DNA from: Clostridium sp. UBA4108
Lineage (GTDB): Bacteria; Bacillota; Clostridia; Clostridiales; Clostridiaceae
Assembly: GCA_002381695.1 (NCBI GenBank)
Contig: DFXM01000020.1
Location: 209,883-273,882 of the forward strand
DNA: 64,000 bases
Direction of reading: 5' to 3'
In this document: one piece after another, positions 9,238 to 18,176 of the stretch
Numbering within the stretch: the first letter of the stretch is position 1
How the letters are laid out: every line of letters starts with the position of its first letter
Made by a program: the position numbers and the translations under genes
The notes under the pieces: generated by a model
Told to the model about the DNA's origin: nothing
Seen by the model: the letters and a program-made list of their open reading frames with translations, nothing else
Database searches by the model: none

Positions 9238-10623
9238 ATGAATGACACATTATTAATAATTCTAAACATAGCAGTGATGGCTATTTTAATTGGAGTAATA
9301 TTTTGGATGCAGAAAAAACACTATTCTTTTACTGTTAGAGTGCTTACAGCTTTAATAGTAGGAATTGTGTATGGGGCAATACTTCAAGCTATTTTTGGAG
9401 TGGGTTCTCCAGTTATTGAGGGAGCTAATAATTGGTTCAACGTGGTTGGAAGTGGATATGTAAGACTATTAAAAATGATAGTAATGCCACTTATCTTTGT
9501 ATCAATTACTTGTGCTATAATTAATCAAAAATCTAATAATCTTGGAAAGCTTACTGGAATAATTCTTATTGTACTTTTACTTACTACGGCAGTATCAGCA
9601 TTAGTAGGTGCAACCACAGCTAACACTTTCGGACTAAGTGTAGAAGGATTACAAACAGGAGATACAGAGACCAAGAGAGGAGAAGAATTGGAAGAAAAAC
9701 TAGGTAGTTTGCAGCAAAAAACAGTTCAAGATCAAATTATAAACATAATTCCAACTAATCCTTTCTATTCTTTGACAGGGCAAGGTGATTCACCTACATT
9801 GTCAGTGGTATTTTTTGCAGGTTTTATTGGAATTGCAACACTAGGAATTAAAAAGAAAAGGCCTCAATCAGCAGAGCTATTTATTGGATTTTTAAATGCA
9901 CTGCATGATGTGGTAATGCGTATGGTAACTTTAGTTTTAAGATTAACTCCTTTTGGAGTGTTAGCTCTTATGACAACAATGGTTTCAACTAGTAAGTTTT
10001 CGCAAATCCTTGGACTTATGAAATTTGTAGTAGCTTCATATGTAGCTATATTGATAATGTTTATTGTACATTTTATTATTCTAATGCTATTTAAACTAAA
10101 TCCTATTACCTATTTAAAAAAGTCAGCATCGGTGCTTATATTTTCATTTACATCAAGAACTAGTGCTGGGGCATTGCCATTAAATATCAAGACTCAAATT
10201 GATAAACTAGGAGTTTCAGAGGGAGTTGCAAATCTTTCAGCATCTTTAGGAGTTAGTATAGGTCAAAATGGATGTGCAGGAATTTATCCGGCTATGTTAG
10301 CGGTTATGGTAGCGCCAACATTAGGCATTAATCCAATGTCACCAGGATTCCTAGTGAAACTAATAATTATAACTACACTAAGTTCTTTCGGAATTGCAGG
10401 CGTAGGTGGTGGAGCAACTTTTGCAGCATTAACTGTATTCTCGGCATTAGGTTTTCCAGTAGGATTAGTAGGATTATTGATTGCTATTGAACCACTAATA
10501 GATATGGCTAGAACAGCATTGAATGTAAGTGGCTCGATGATAGCAGGAGTAGTTTCAGGAAAAATTATGAAGGAATTAGATGTAGAAGTATATAATAATA
10601 AAGAGGTTGAGGAAGCCAATTAA
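9238..10623 (+). CDS. tcyP: L-cystine uptake transporter, DAACS family (TcyP-like)
   Basis: Sodium/proton-coupled symporter of the dicarboxylate/amino acid:cation (SDF) family. The 461-residue length, the long extracellular loop after helix 3 (about residues 135-180), and the C-terminal IAGVGGGATFAALTVFSALG and IEPLIDMARTALNVSG segments match the cystine-specific TcyP/YhcL branch rather than glutamate or C4-dicarboxylate carriers. AGAGGAGG precedes the ATG. The next gene, 26 bases downstream, encodes a disulfide reductase, which supports uptake and reduction of cystine. No S-box or T-box was seen upstream. Confidence 0.85.
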   Translation: MNDTLLIILNIAVMAILIGVIFWMQKKHYSFTVRVLTALIVGIVYGAILQAIFGVGSPVIEGANNWFNVVGSGYVRLLKMIVMPLIFVSITCAIINQKSNNLGKLTGIILIVLLLTTAVSALVGATTANTFGLSVEGLQTGDTETKRGEELEEKLGSLQQKTVQDQIINIIPTNPFYSLTGQGDSPTLSVVFFAGFIGIATLGIKKKRPQSAELFIGFLNALHDVVMRMVTLVLRLTPFGVLALMTTMVSTSKFSQILGLMKFVVASYVAILIMFIVHFIILMLFKLNPITYLKKSASVLIFSFTSRTSAGALPLNIKTQIDKLGVSEGVANLSASLGVSIGQNGCAGIYPAMLAVMVAPTLGINPMSPGFLVKLIIITTLSSFGIAGVGGGATFAALTVFSALGFPVGLVGLLIAIEPLIDMARTALNVSGSMIAGVVSGKIMKELDVEVYNNKEVEEAN

Positions 10624-10649
10624 AATTTTACGTGATTGGAGGAAGAACT

Positions 10650-11984
10650 ATGAAGATTATAATCATAGGTGGTGTAGCAGCAGGAATGAGTGCTGCATCA
10701 AAGGCTAAAAGAACAGATTCTAACTCTCAAGTAGTGGTTTATGAAAAATCAGAGGTAGTTTCTTGGGGAGCTTGCGGATTACCTTATTATGTAGGTAATT
10801 TTTATGAGGATTCAAATACCATGATAGCAAGACCATTAAATAAATTTATAGAGAGTGGAATTGATGTAAAGATAAAACATGAGGTTTTAAAAATAAATGT
10901 AGTAAGTAAAACTGTAACAGTGAAGGATTTAACTACAGGAAATATATTTGATGATAAATATGATGTGCTTATGGTTGCAACAGGAGCTAGTGCTATAATA
11001 CCACCTATAGAAAATGCAAATTTAAAAAATGTATTCACCTTAAAGGAATTTAGTGATGGATTAGAAATAAAAGAAGTGGCGAAAAAGGATGAGATTAAGA
11101 ATATAGTTATAATAGGTGCAGGATTTATTGGTATTGAAACTGTAGAGGCAATGAAAAAACTAGGGAAAAATGTAAGGGTAATTCAACTAGATTCTAGAAT
11201 TTTACCTGATACCTTTGATGAAGAAATTACTTCAATTATGGAAAAAGAATTATTAGATCATGAAGTAGCACTTAACTTAAATGAGATTGTTAAAGAATTC
11301 AAAGGAACTGAAAGGGTAGAGGAAGTTATTACAGATAAGGGAAGCTACAAGGCTGATTTAGTAATAATAAGCACAGGAGTAAGACCTAATACTGCGTTTT
11401 TAAAGACTATAGGAATTGAAATGCTTAGAAATGGAGCATTAGTTATAAATGAATATGGTGAAACTAGCATAAAAGATATATATGCAGCTGGAGATTGCGC
11501 TAGTGTATATCATTTAATTAAAAAAGAAAATGTATATATACCACTTGCAACTACGGCAAATAAAGTAGGAAGAATTGTTGGAGAAAACCTTACAGGAAAG
11601 AGAATTTCTTTTCAAGGTACTTTAGGTTCTGCAGCCATAAAGGTAATGAATTTAGAAGCTGGTAGAACAGGAATTTCTGAAGCAGATGCCATTAAAATGG
11701 GAATAAACTACAAGAAAGTATTCATTAAGGATAAAAATCAAGCCAATTATTATCCAGGTCAAAGTGATATCTATGTAAAATTAATTTATGATGGAGAAAC
11801 TAAGATATTACTTGGAGGACAAATTATTGGTGAAAAAGGTGCAGTATTAAGGGTAGATGTATTAGCCTCTGCAATATTTAAGAAGATGACCACAGAGGAG
11901 TTAGGCATGTTAGATTTATGCTATGCACCACCTTTTGCTAGAACTTGGGATGTATTAAATGTAGCTGCTAATGTGGCGAAGTAA
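10650..11984 (+). CDS. cdr: CoA-disulfide reductase / NADH oxidase-type flavoprotein
   Basis: FAD-dependent pyridine nucleotide-disulfide oxidoreductase of the single-cysteine class, which reduces CoA-disulfide or related persulfides and disulfides with NAD(P)H. It shows the N-terminal FAD motif GGVAAG, the single redox cysteine Cys42 in WGACGLPYYVG, a second dinucleotide site IGAGFIGIE, the ATG-type motif ATGASAIIPP and the FAD-binding IYAAGDCA. The start is ATG 10650 with GGAGGA at 10638-10643, not the upstream GTG 10632 which includes that site. It forms an operon with the cystine transporter. Confidence 0.85.
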   Translation: MKIIIIGGVAAGMSAASKAKRTDSNSQVVVYEKSEVVSWGACGLPYYVGNFYEDSNTMIARPLNKFIESGIDVKIKHEVLKINVVSKTVTVKDLTTGNIFDDKYDVLMVATGASAIIPPIENANLKNVFTLKEFSDGLEIKEVAKKDEIKNIVIIGAGFIGIETVEAMKKLGKNVRVIQLDSRILPDTFDEEITSIMEKELLDHEVALNLNEIVKEFKGTERVEEVITDKGSYKADLVIISTGVRPNTAFLKTIGIEMLRNGALVINEYGETSIKDIYAAGDCASVYHLIKKENVYIPLATTANKVGRIVGENLTGKRISFQGTLGSAAIKVMNLEAGRTGISEADAIKMGINYKKVFIKDKNQANYYPGQSDIYVKLIYDGETKILLGGQIIGEKGAVLRVDVLASAIFKKMTTEELGMLDLCYAPPFARTWDVLNVAANVAK

Positions 11985-12084
11985 TATAAAATAAGTTAGT
12001 AAATGAGTGGTTTGTAAAATTTATTTAAGCTGTTAAAATATTTAAAAACTATATTATTGAATAGATTTTTGAACTTCAATGATA

Positions 12085-12120
12085 ACAAGGACTTGTTAAT
12101 AGCAAGTCCTTGTATTTTTA
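12085..12120 (+). terminator. Terminator, probably bidirectional
   Basis: An 11-bp stem (ACAAGGACTTG / CAAGTCCTTGT) followed by ATTTTTAT. It lies between convergent transcripts of cdr and the Mrr-like genes. A closely related stem recurs at 44612-44644. Confidence 0.8.
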
Positions 12121-12203
12121 TACTATATAGTTTTTAAATCAATCATGACCTAAAATAGAGCAATTATAATATAATAAGAGAGATTCCAATATATAAGTAA
12201 AAT

Positions 12204-12740
12204 TTATTCAGCATTAATAAGCTTGAAGGGTCTTAATTCATATGAAGTATCAAAGGTACTACCATCATAAATAATCAGGTTTATTTCCTCAGGTAAGGTT
12301 ATTATAAAATCTTTAGCCTCATCAGTTATAATTCCTGTAGTTATAATTATGCCATTAGTTACTTTATCAGTAGTCATGGCACCAATAAGTTTTTTTATAA
12401 CATTTTCATCTACTTTAAAGGGAGCCTCTTTCGAAAACCAATATCTTTTACATTCAATATAAAAAATTTCACTATTTTTAGTACATTTTATGTCAATCCC
12501 GTCATCAGCTCTAGATGGAGATACAACTACATTAGAATATCCATTAGTTTTTAAAAATTCACTACACCAGAGTTTAAACTCGCAGGGAGATAAATTGTAT
12601 AGTTCATCCCCTAATTTAATTTTAGTAAATAAGATAATTACATATTTAATAGTTTTAGATAACTTAGAGAAAATGGAGAGTAAGGGGCCTATAAGTAGAA
12701 TTATATAAAACATTATTAAAAAATCAGGAAATTTAATCAT
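12204..12740 (-). CDS. Membrane-anchored Mrr-like restriction endonuclease-fold protein (active-type)
   Basis: A 178-residue protein with two hydrophobic segments (about 6-25 and 32-40), then a PD-(D/E)xK domain of the Mrr cat type: Glu54 in LSPCEFKLW, Asp83 in DDGIDIKC, and Glu96/Lys98 in YIECKR, followed by GIIITTGIITDEAKDF. Mrr-type domains cut DNA, often modified or foreign. The start is ATG 12740: GGAGGT lies eight bases upstream, and the in-frame ATG at 12755 would contain that site. Its ATG overlaps the stop of the upstream gene by eight bases, so the two are translationally coupled. Membrane tethering of the nuclease is unusual. Confidence 0.75.
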   Translation of the reverse strand: MIKFPDFLIMFYIILLIGPLLSIFSKLSKTIKYVIILFTKIKLGDELYNLSPCEFKLWCSEFLKTNGYSNVVVSPSRADDGIDIKCTKNSEIFYIECKRYWFSKEAPFKVDENVIKKLIGAMTTDKVTNGIIITTGIITDEAKDFIITLPEEINLIIYDGSTFDTSYELRPFKLINAE

Positions 12741-13302
12741 ATAAAAGACCTCCATGAAGATTATCAGATTCTTTTAGTTCTTTTAAATATTTTGTAAGAG
12801 AGAGACCATTAATGAGGAGAATATTATATTCATTATATAGTCTATCTACAAACTCTTCTGCACCCTGAGAAAAGTGACCATTTGTGATTATTACACCTAT
12901 TTTAATATCATCATGAACCATCTGACCTAAAAAATTTTGAACATGGAGCTTACTAATTGGAGTATATTCCCAATTATTTCTTCCAGATAAGTCCTCTAAA
13001 ATACATTGGACATAGGTTTCATTATTTCTAATGCTGCATATAAAATCGACATCATTATGATTTAATAATTTAGCTGATTTAATATTAATATATCCTTCAT
13101 TTTCAAGAAATATTTTTGATATTCTTTTAAAAGATGAGTAGCCGAAATTGTACAAATCCTGAGTAGAAATAATACCAAACTGCAATCTTTTAATTAGAAC
13201 TTTTTCCTTAAGAATAAAGTTAAGTTTTGATAATAGTGGTATTAATAGTAGTAAAAAGATCCATAAGAACAATGCATAAATAGTTGAGTATATATAAGTC
13301 AT
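12733..13302 (-). CDS. Membrane-anchored Mrr-like protein with degenerate active site
   Basis: A 189-residue paralogue of the next gene: one strong N-terminal membrane helix (about 7-25), then an Mrr-like fold with NDVDF (Asp86) retained. Where its partner has ECK this protein has YVQCIL, so the catalytic Glu is Gln and the Lys is Ile; it is probably not an active nuclease. The tail keeps the GVIITNGHFSQGAEEF pattern. I start at ATG 13302 (MTYIYS), six bases after GAGGTG. It is first in a two-gene unit with an 8-base overlap to the active-type copy, suggesting a heterodimer or regulatory pair. Confidence 0.65.
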   Translation of the reverse strand: MTYIYSTIYALFLWIFLLLLIPLLSKLNFILKEKVLIKRLQFGIISTQDLYNFGYSSFKRISKIFLENEGYINIKSAKLLNHNDVDFICSIRNNETYVQCILEDLSGRNNWEYTPISKLHVQNFLGQMVHDDIKIGVIITNGHFSQGAEEFVDRLYNEYNILLINGLSLTKYLKELKESDNLHGGLLYD

Positions 13303-13364
13303 TTTCATCACCTCACTTAAATTATTTACAGAGTTTCAGGTTTTAAACACAGGGTTATCTTTTT

Positions 13365-15824
13365 TCATCTCTTAACATTATTCTTTATAAGCTCCATAAA
13401 GGTTTCAGGAGTGACTATTGATACCTTGGGATTTTCTTTTAGTTTATCCACAACTTTTTCAACATTGCTTAAGTCTTTGCTCCACACATGAATATAAACA
13501 AAGGTATAACTATTTGAATTAGAAATATCTACTTCACCAGAGGAGATTCTATGATTAATATTTGTCACTAACTCCTCTTCACTTTCTAAGCCTTCCCAAA
13601 GTAAATCTCTACAGGATACTATAGGTTTATCATTAGACCAAAGAATTTCTCCGTGGTAGTTGTCATGTTTATGATAATCAAGATAAAATAATCCATGTAT
13701 ATTAGGTTTAATGGTGAATTTATCCCAAAGTACATTATCATGAAAAGAGGAGTCATCTATAATTGTCACATATTTTTCATCCACATTTTTCATATAGCTA
13801 TTTAATCTATCAATGTAGGAAGTTAGAGCAGCTTTATCAAATTTGCTTGGATAGATATATCCATTTCCAGAAGGAGACACTAAAAAATAATCATTAGTAG
13901 CTCCATGATTTGCATTTTTATAATATAAATTAAGAACAGTAGGAGATAGATAATATAAGGAAGGGCTTAAGGACCAACCTAAATTGAAATTTCCTCTATG
14001 TGGAGAGCCGTACCATTTAGAGGATCCATAGTTAGTTCCAAGATTCCACTGTTGATTGTCCCCATCAGACATAATGAAGGTTACATAATGGACATCCTTT
14101 TTATTAGGAAGGACAGAAACAGCTTTTTGAGTTAAAGGAGAGGAAGGAAAGGCGCTTAATACAGTTAAATTGTAAGACCAATCTGCAGCAACCATACCAA
14201 CACCATGTTTTGAAGCTGTACTTACATTAATAAATTCATCTGGGCCCCAACCTAAACAAATAGAATCACTTTCCATGGAAGAAAATATCTTATCTCTAAG
14301 AGTAGTATCACTTACACTATCCTCATAAAATACTAAGGATTTAGACATTATACCGTAATCTCTTAGGGCGGTATTCCTTTCAGGAGAAATTTGAATTACC
14401 ATTGAATGATTAAGTCCAGAATTCCACAAATTATTGTAAGCCCAACTATTATCTGTGTTCCTGCAATCTCCTTTAAGTTTTGTTATTCCAAAGTCCTTCA
14501 CTTTACCTTCAATAGCTTCATGGATTGCAATGGAATTATTTAAAGAGGCAAGAGAGCAGGCATTATTTATTGATGGGTCTTTTGTAGTTTTATTACTATA
14601 AAGTACATAACCATCAACGTAATTCTTGAACATATCTAGTAATTTCCAGGGATCTGAAATCTTTTTATAATTGATTCCATAGTTATTTTTTAAATCCTCT
14701 AACCATATTTCATAATCTGGTTGTGAAGTATTAAGCGTATATATTTGAGAAGAAGAATGACTGTTAACTACCCCTTGGAGAGTGGCTATCATGGTTCTTT
14801 CCATAGGAGTCATCTTATCTTGAGAAATAACATATAAAAGCTTTGGAATTCTAGGATTTTTTATATAATAAGAAGTATCTTCATAAATAGAAGCAATAGG
14901 AAAAAAGCTACTAATAGTAGCTTTTTTCCAATCACTCCATTTGGTATTAAAATTATTTCCATTTTCTTTAGAGTATTTATAAAATTCTTCGAGAAACTTA
15001 TCTCTTTCTTCATTATGAAAGGATTTAATATGCTTTTCATCAAAACCAGCTAATAATAGCTGTCTTTGTATAATGTCATCCTTACTAACTTCATTTGAAT
15101 TCTTAAGCATATCATACATAATCATAAATACAGTAGTTCTTCCAATACCTTGTTTGCAATGAAAATGAAGCCAAGTATCTTTAGGTTGGGATTTTACTAG
15201 TTCTACGAAATAATCAACCATATCATATGTAGGAGTTTTACCGTCAGTAACAGGAATACGAATATAGGGTAACCCTTTAGAATTAACCAGTTGCTTTTCA
15301 GAATTAACCCTTGTTGGAGTTATAGTCATATCTTTATTATAGAAGGTAATAGGAGTATTTAAGGGAATGCTATTTAGCTTATTATTTTCATCTAATAAAA
15401 CCTGATCCTTTGTTAAACCCATATTGGCATTATTTTTTGAGTTAGCCCAACTCACAGGATATTCATTAATGAAGCCATGAGATTCTTGTCTTAAATCAAC
15501 AATTGATATGGGGAAGTGAGTTCCTATGGCTTTTATCACTAAAGGAAGATTGCTTTCAGAAAATTGTTTGCTACCAGAGATATTTAAGGAGCTTAATCCA
15601 CTAAGATTCAAATTTTTATCCTTATCTATATTTATTTTATCAGAAGATTTACGAAAGTTATTAGGTATATCCTTGATATTTGATGAATCTAAAACAAGAT
15701 TCACATCACTATTATCTGGAGAGAGGGTAAAACCTTGCGCTATTTCACTTCTTACTATGAAAATATAGAGAATACTTAAGATTACTAATAAGATAGATAT
15801 GCTTGTTTTAAAGTTTTTATACAA
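13365..15824 (-). CDS. Secreted fusion: PTP-type phytase-like domain + GxGYxYP domain
   Basis: An 819-residue extracellular or membrane-anchored protein. An N-terminal hydrophobic segment (about 9-24) is followed by a cysteine-phosphatase domain of the PTP-like phytase type (about 95-290). It has the P-loop HCKQGIGRTT (Cys223, Arg229) and the general acid Asp204 in IPVTDGKTP. From about 325 to the end it matches the GxGYxYP family (putative glycoside hydrolase), with YVTFIMSDGDNQQW and the signature GNGYIYP at about 653-659. Translation starts at TTG after AGGTGAT. The protein may release phosphate from phosphorylated sugars or inositols; that is inference. Confidence 0.8.
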   Translation of the reverse strand: MYKNFKTSISILLVILSILYIFIVRSEIAQGFTLSPDNSDVNLVLDSSNIKDIPNNFRKSSDKINIDKDKNLNLSGLSSLNISGSKQFSESNLPLVIKAIGTHFPISIVDLRQESHGFINEYPVSWANSKNNANMGLTKDQVLLDENNKLNSIPLNTPITFYNKDMTITPTRVNSEKQLVNSKGLPYIRIPVTDGKTPTYDMVDYFVELVKSQPKDTWLHFHCKQGIGRTTVFMIMYDMLKNSNEVSKDDIIQRQLLLAGFDEKHIKSFHNEERDKFLEEFYKYSKENGNNFNTKWSDWKKATISSFFPIASIYEDTSYYIKNPRIPKLLYVISQDKMTPMERTMIATLQGVVNSHSSSQIYTLNTSQPDYEIWLEDLKNNYGINYKKISDPWKLLDMFKNYVDGYVLYSNKTTKDPSINNACSLASLNNSIAIHEAIEGKVKDFGITKLKGDCRNTDNSWAYNNLWNSGLNHSMVIQISPERNTALRDYGIMSKSLVFYEDSVSDTTLRDKIFSSMESDSICLGWGPDEFINVSTASKHGVGMVAADWSYNLTVLSAFPSSPLTQKAVSVLPNKKDVHYVTFIMSDGDNQQWNLGTNYGSSKWYGSPHRGNFNLGWSLSPSLYYLSPTVLNLYYKNANHGATNDYFLVSPSGNGYIYPSKFDKAALTSYIDRLNSYMKNVDEKYVTIIDDSSFHDNVLWDKFTIKPNIHGLFYLDYHKHDNYHGEILWSNDKPIVSCRDLLWEGLESEEELVTNINHRISSGEVDISNSNSYTFVYIHVWSKDLSNVEKVVDKLKENPKVSIVTPETFMELIKNNVKR

Positions 15825-15952
15825 TTATAATCACCTACTTTATATAAATTATAAGATGTAAAATTTTAACTGTAGTGAGTGTAGTGCATAAATATAATAT
15901 GTGCTGAAGAGATAAGTTATATGCTATAGATAAATTTATTTCTTTAAGCAAT

Positions 15953-15980
15953 AAAAGGATATGCATACACATATCCTTTT
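15953..15980 (-). terminator. Bidirectional-type terminator
   Basis: An 11-bp stem (AAAAGGATATG / CATATCCTTTT) with T-rich tails on both strands. It lies downstream of the GyrI-like gene at 15998. Confidence 0.7.
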
Positions 15981-15997
15981 TATCCTATATAAAATCA

Positions 15998-16447
15998 TTA
16001 TTTAATTGGAATATATATGTCAAATTCTCCATTGCTCATAAATCTTTCATCATATAATTCGAGTTGAGGTCTATAATCAATTTCATGTCCTGAAGCTGGA
16101 AGTAACTTGGTAAATATATCATTATAGAATTTACCTAAATCCGTTATAGTTCCGCCATAAGTATACACAAGATATTTGCCTGCTGGGACAACTTTTGTTT
16201 CCATACCTTGTGGTACATCCTCAAAGCTGTCAACCTCTGCACAAGCGGTATAATGGAATCTGCCTTCTGAATCTATTTCATCATCACATATACCATAACA
16301 TATCATGGATGTGCTTTTATTTTTTATATTTCTGTAGCTATTATTAAATGCTCCCCAAAGATTAGGAATTTCCCCGTTTTTATTGTTTCCAAAATAAGTT
16401 ATGCCTACAGCCTTAAAGCCATTAATGGTTAAAATTTTTTCTGCCAT
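15998..16447 (-). CDS. GyrI-like small-molecule-binding domain protein
   Basis: A 149-residue stand-alone effector-binding domain of the GyrI/AraC-effector (SOUL-like) fold, a family that binds small molecules and in some members protects from toxins. Typical features are the VGITYFG opening, a central ICYGICDDEIDSEGRFHYTACAEV and the C-terminal ELYDERFMSNGEFDIYIPI. It lies just downstream of the WYL regulator on the same strand (about 180 bases apart) and may be its target or partner. Confidence 0.8.
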   Translation of the reverse strand: MAEKILTINGFKAVGITYFGNNKNGEIPNLWGAFNNSYRNIKNKSTSMICYGICDDEIDSEGRFHYTACAEVDSFEDVPQGMETKVVPAGKYLVYTYGGTITDLGKFYNDIFTKLLPASGHEIDYRPQLELYDERFMSNGEFDIYIPIK

Positions 16448-16627
16448 AATTATTATCTCCCTTCATCTATTTGATATCTAAATTATACCAACTAATCCCT
16501 GACACTATTATGTCAAGGATTTAATTTTGTTCTATTTTTATTTTTAATAATTTTTTTATATAAAGTTGATAAAGTTACATGTCATTGCAATGATTTTTGA
16601 GTAATAATATTTAGCTATCTATGGATA

Positions 16628-17596
16628 TTATATTTTATACAAAGTTAAGATTTCACTTACTTTTTTTATTATGAAATCACGAAGTTCTAAGGGTTCTAAA
16701 ACCTCTATCTTGTCACTAAAAGGAAAAATTACATTGCAGGCAGTTTCATAACTTAGCATATCTATATCATAAATCCAGTAATTTTCTACCTTAGTAGAAG
16801 AGTGCACAGTAAAAGATTGAAGAATCCCATTCTTTTCCTCATAGAGCTTGATTCTTACAGCATAGACATTAGGTTCTATTTTAGAGGAGGATTGCTTTAT
16901 GAATTGCTTTTTACTCTTTTCCCAAAACTCTTCTAAGGAAAAGTTATCTGGCATGGTGAAGCTCCCATCTAGTACTTCAAGACTTTGGATTCTGCTGCAT
17001 TTAAATACTCTGATTTCATTCTTGGTTTCACAAAAAGCTACCACATACCATTGAGAATTTTTTATGACTGCACCATAGGGAGATATAATTCTTTCTGATA
17101 TTTCCCCATCATATTTTTTATAATAAATTTTTAGCTTTTTTAAATTTAACACTGACTTCTTGATTATATCTACATGCTTATTATGTATCCTTTTTCCCCA
17201 CCAAGGTTCTGAATCAATAAAAAATCTTTCCTTAGCTTTAATAATTTCTTCTCTATGTTCCTTTGATACACTGTTTTCAAGCTTAATAATGGCATTTTGT
17301 AATTGTTGTGAGGTTTCCGTATTCTTTTCTGGTCTTATGCCCATACTTGAAAGTAAAAGATTAACAACATCTCCGCTTTCTAAGGTGTTTGAATTGATTT
17401 TATAATTCTCCATAAAAGAATAACCTCCATTAGGACCTGGAATTGACATAATAGGAATGCCTGCTTCACACAATATATTAATATCTCTATAGACAGTTCT
17501 TTCTGAGGTTTCAAGTATTTTAGCTAAATTTCCTGCCTTCATTATTCCTCTTGAATCAAGTAGCATAATAATTCCTAAAAGTCTGTGAAGTCTCAT
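16628..17596 (-). CDS. YafY-type transcriptional regulator (HTH + WYL domain)
   Basis: A 322-residue DNA-binding regulator. Residues 1-60 form a DeoR/HTH_11-type helix-turn-helix (MRLHRLLGIIMLLDSRGIMK, then ETSERTVYRDINILCEAGIP). The WYL ligand-binding domain spans about 140-215, with SPYGAVIKNSQWYVVAFCE, and a WCX-like C-terminal extension follows. Such proteins bind nucleic-acid-derived or other small ligands. Its likely target is itself and/or the GyrI-like gene downstream. Confidence 0.85.
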   Translation of the reverse strand: MRLHRLLGIIMLLDSRGIMKAGNLAKILETSERTVYRDINILCEAGIPIMSIPGPNGGYSFMENYKINSNTLESGDVVNLLLSSMGIRPEKNTETSQQLQNAIIKLENSVSKEHREEIIKAKERFFIDSEPWWGKRIHNKHVDIIKKSVLNLKKLKIYYKKYDGEISERIISPYGAVIKNSQWYVVAFCETKNEIRVFKCSRIQSLEVLDGSFTMPDNFSLEEFWEKSKKQFIKQSSSKIEPNVYAVRIKLYEEKNGILQSFTVHSSTKVENYWIYDIDMLSYETACNVIFPFSDKIEVLEPLELRDFIIKKVSEILTLYKI

Positions 17597-17766
17597 GAAT
17601 TCACACCCCTATCTTAACTTTTTAGTAATTTGTTGAAGACTAAAATACTATATAAAAATATGCCTTTATTAAAGGTTCAACAACGAATATTACTTATGAC
17701 TATTATAAGTAAAAAAGTAGATTTAAGTCCATATTGAATTTTTTTTACATACCTTTCACAATGGCA

Positions 17767-17890
17767 TCAAGTAGTCATCTTCACTATGTCTACAGCATAC
17801 TTCACTAAATTTTTCGATTGCTCTTCAGAAAAACAAAAATATCTTGTAAAAACATGTTGATTTATTCCGAGAAATATAATATTATATAAA
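17767..17890 (-). pseudogene. Short C-terminal coding remnant
   Basis: An open stretch of about 38 codons without a start ends in SEEQSKNLVKYAVDIVKMTT and a stop. Its composition is protein-like and recalls the helical C-terminus of a TetR-type regulator, but the match is too short to name. It lies just before the guanine riboswitch, in the opposite orientation. Confidence 0.3.
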
Positions 17891-17929
17891 TATAACGAAC
17901 AATTGATAAAATAAAAAAGTGAATATTCG

Positions 17930-17998
17930 TCTTATATATGCTCGATAATATGGATCAAGCGTTTCTACCAGGAGGCCGTAAACACCCTGACTATAGGA
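17930..17998 (+). promoter_or_regulatory. Purine riboswitch, guanine/hypoxanthine type
   Basis: All parts of the purine aptamer are visible. P1 is TCTTATA (17930-17936) with TATAGGA (17992-17998). P2 is GCTCGAT with ATCAAGC around the loop AATATGG. J2/3 is GTTTCTACC. P3 has loop CCGTAAA. The specificity base is C17991 in GACTAT, which predicts guanine/hypoxanthine rather than adenine binding. The xpt gene and nucleoside importer downstream fit control by purine level. Confidence 0.95.
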
Positions 17999-18097
17999 GA
18001 ATTATTTATATATGATTTTGAAAGTCTATTATACAATACTGATTAAATGGATTTTATTCAGTTTATTATGTAATTTGGTTTTCAACATGTATTTAGT

Positions 18098-18130
18098 AAT
18101 CCTAGGTCAGTTATGCCTAGGATTTTTTGT
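18098..18130 (+). terminator. Terminator of the guanine riboswitch
   Basis: A 9-bp stem (AATCCTAGG / CCTAGGATT) with a nine-base loop followed by TTTTGTTT, placed between aptamer and xpt. When guanine is bound, transcription should stop here. The linker to the aptamer is about 100 bases, so the antiterminator pairing is not obvious by eye. Confidence 0.85.
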
Positions 18131-18176
18131 TTAAGTTTTAAAATTGCATTATTAAGTTATTTAGTGAGGTTATAGA

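Noticed and set aside
12490..12708. Plus-strand ORF inside the Mrr-like gene
   Set aside because: It lies wholly within a well-supported minus-strand coding region and has no recognisable domain.
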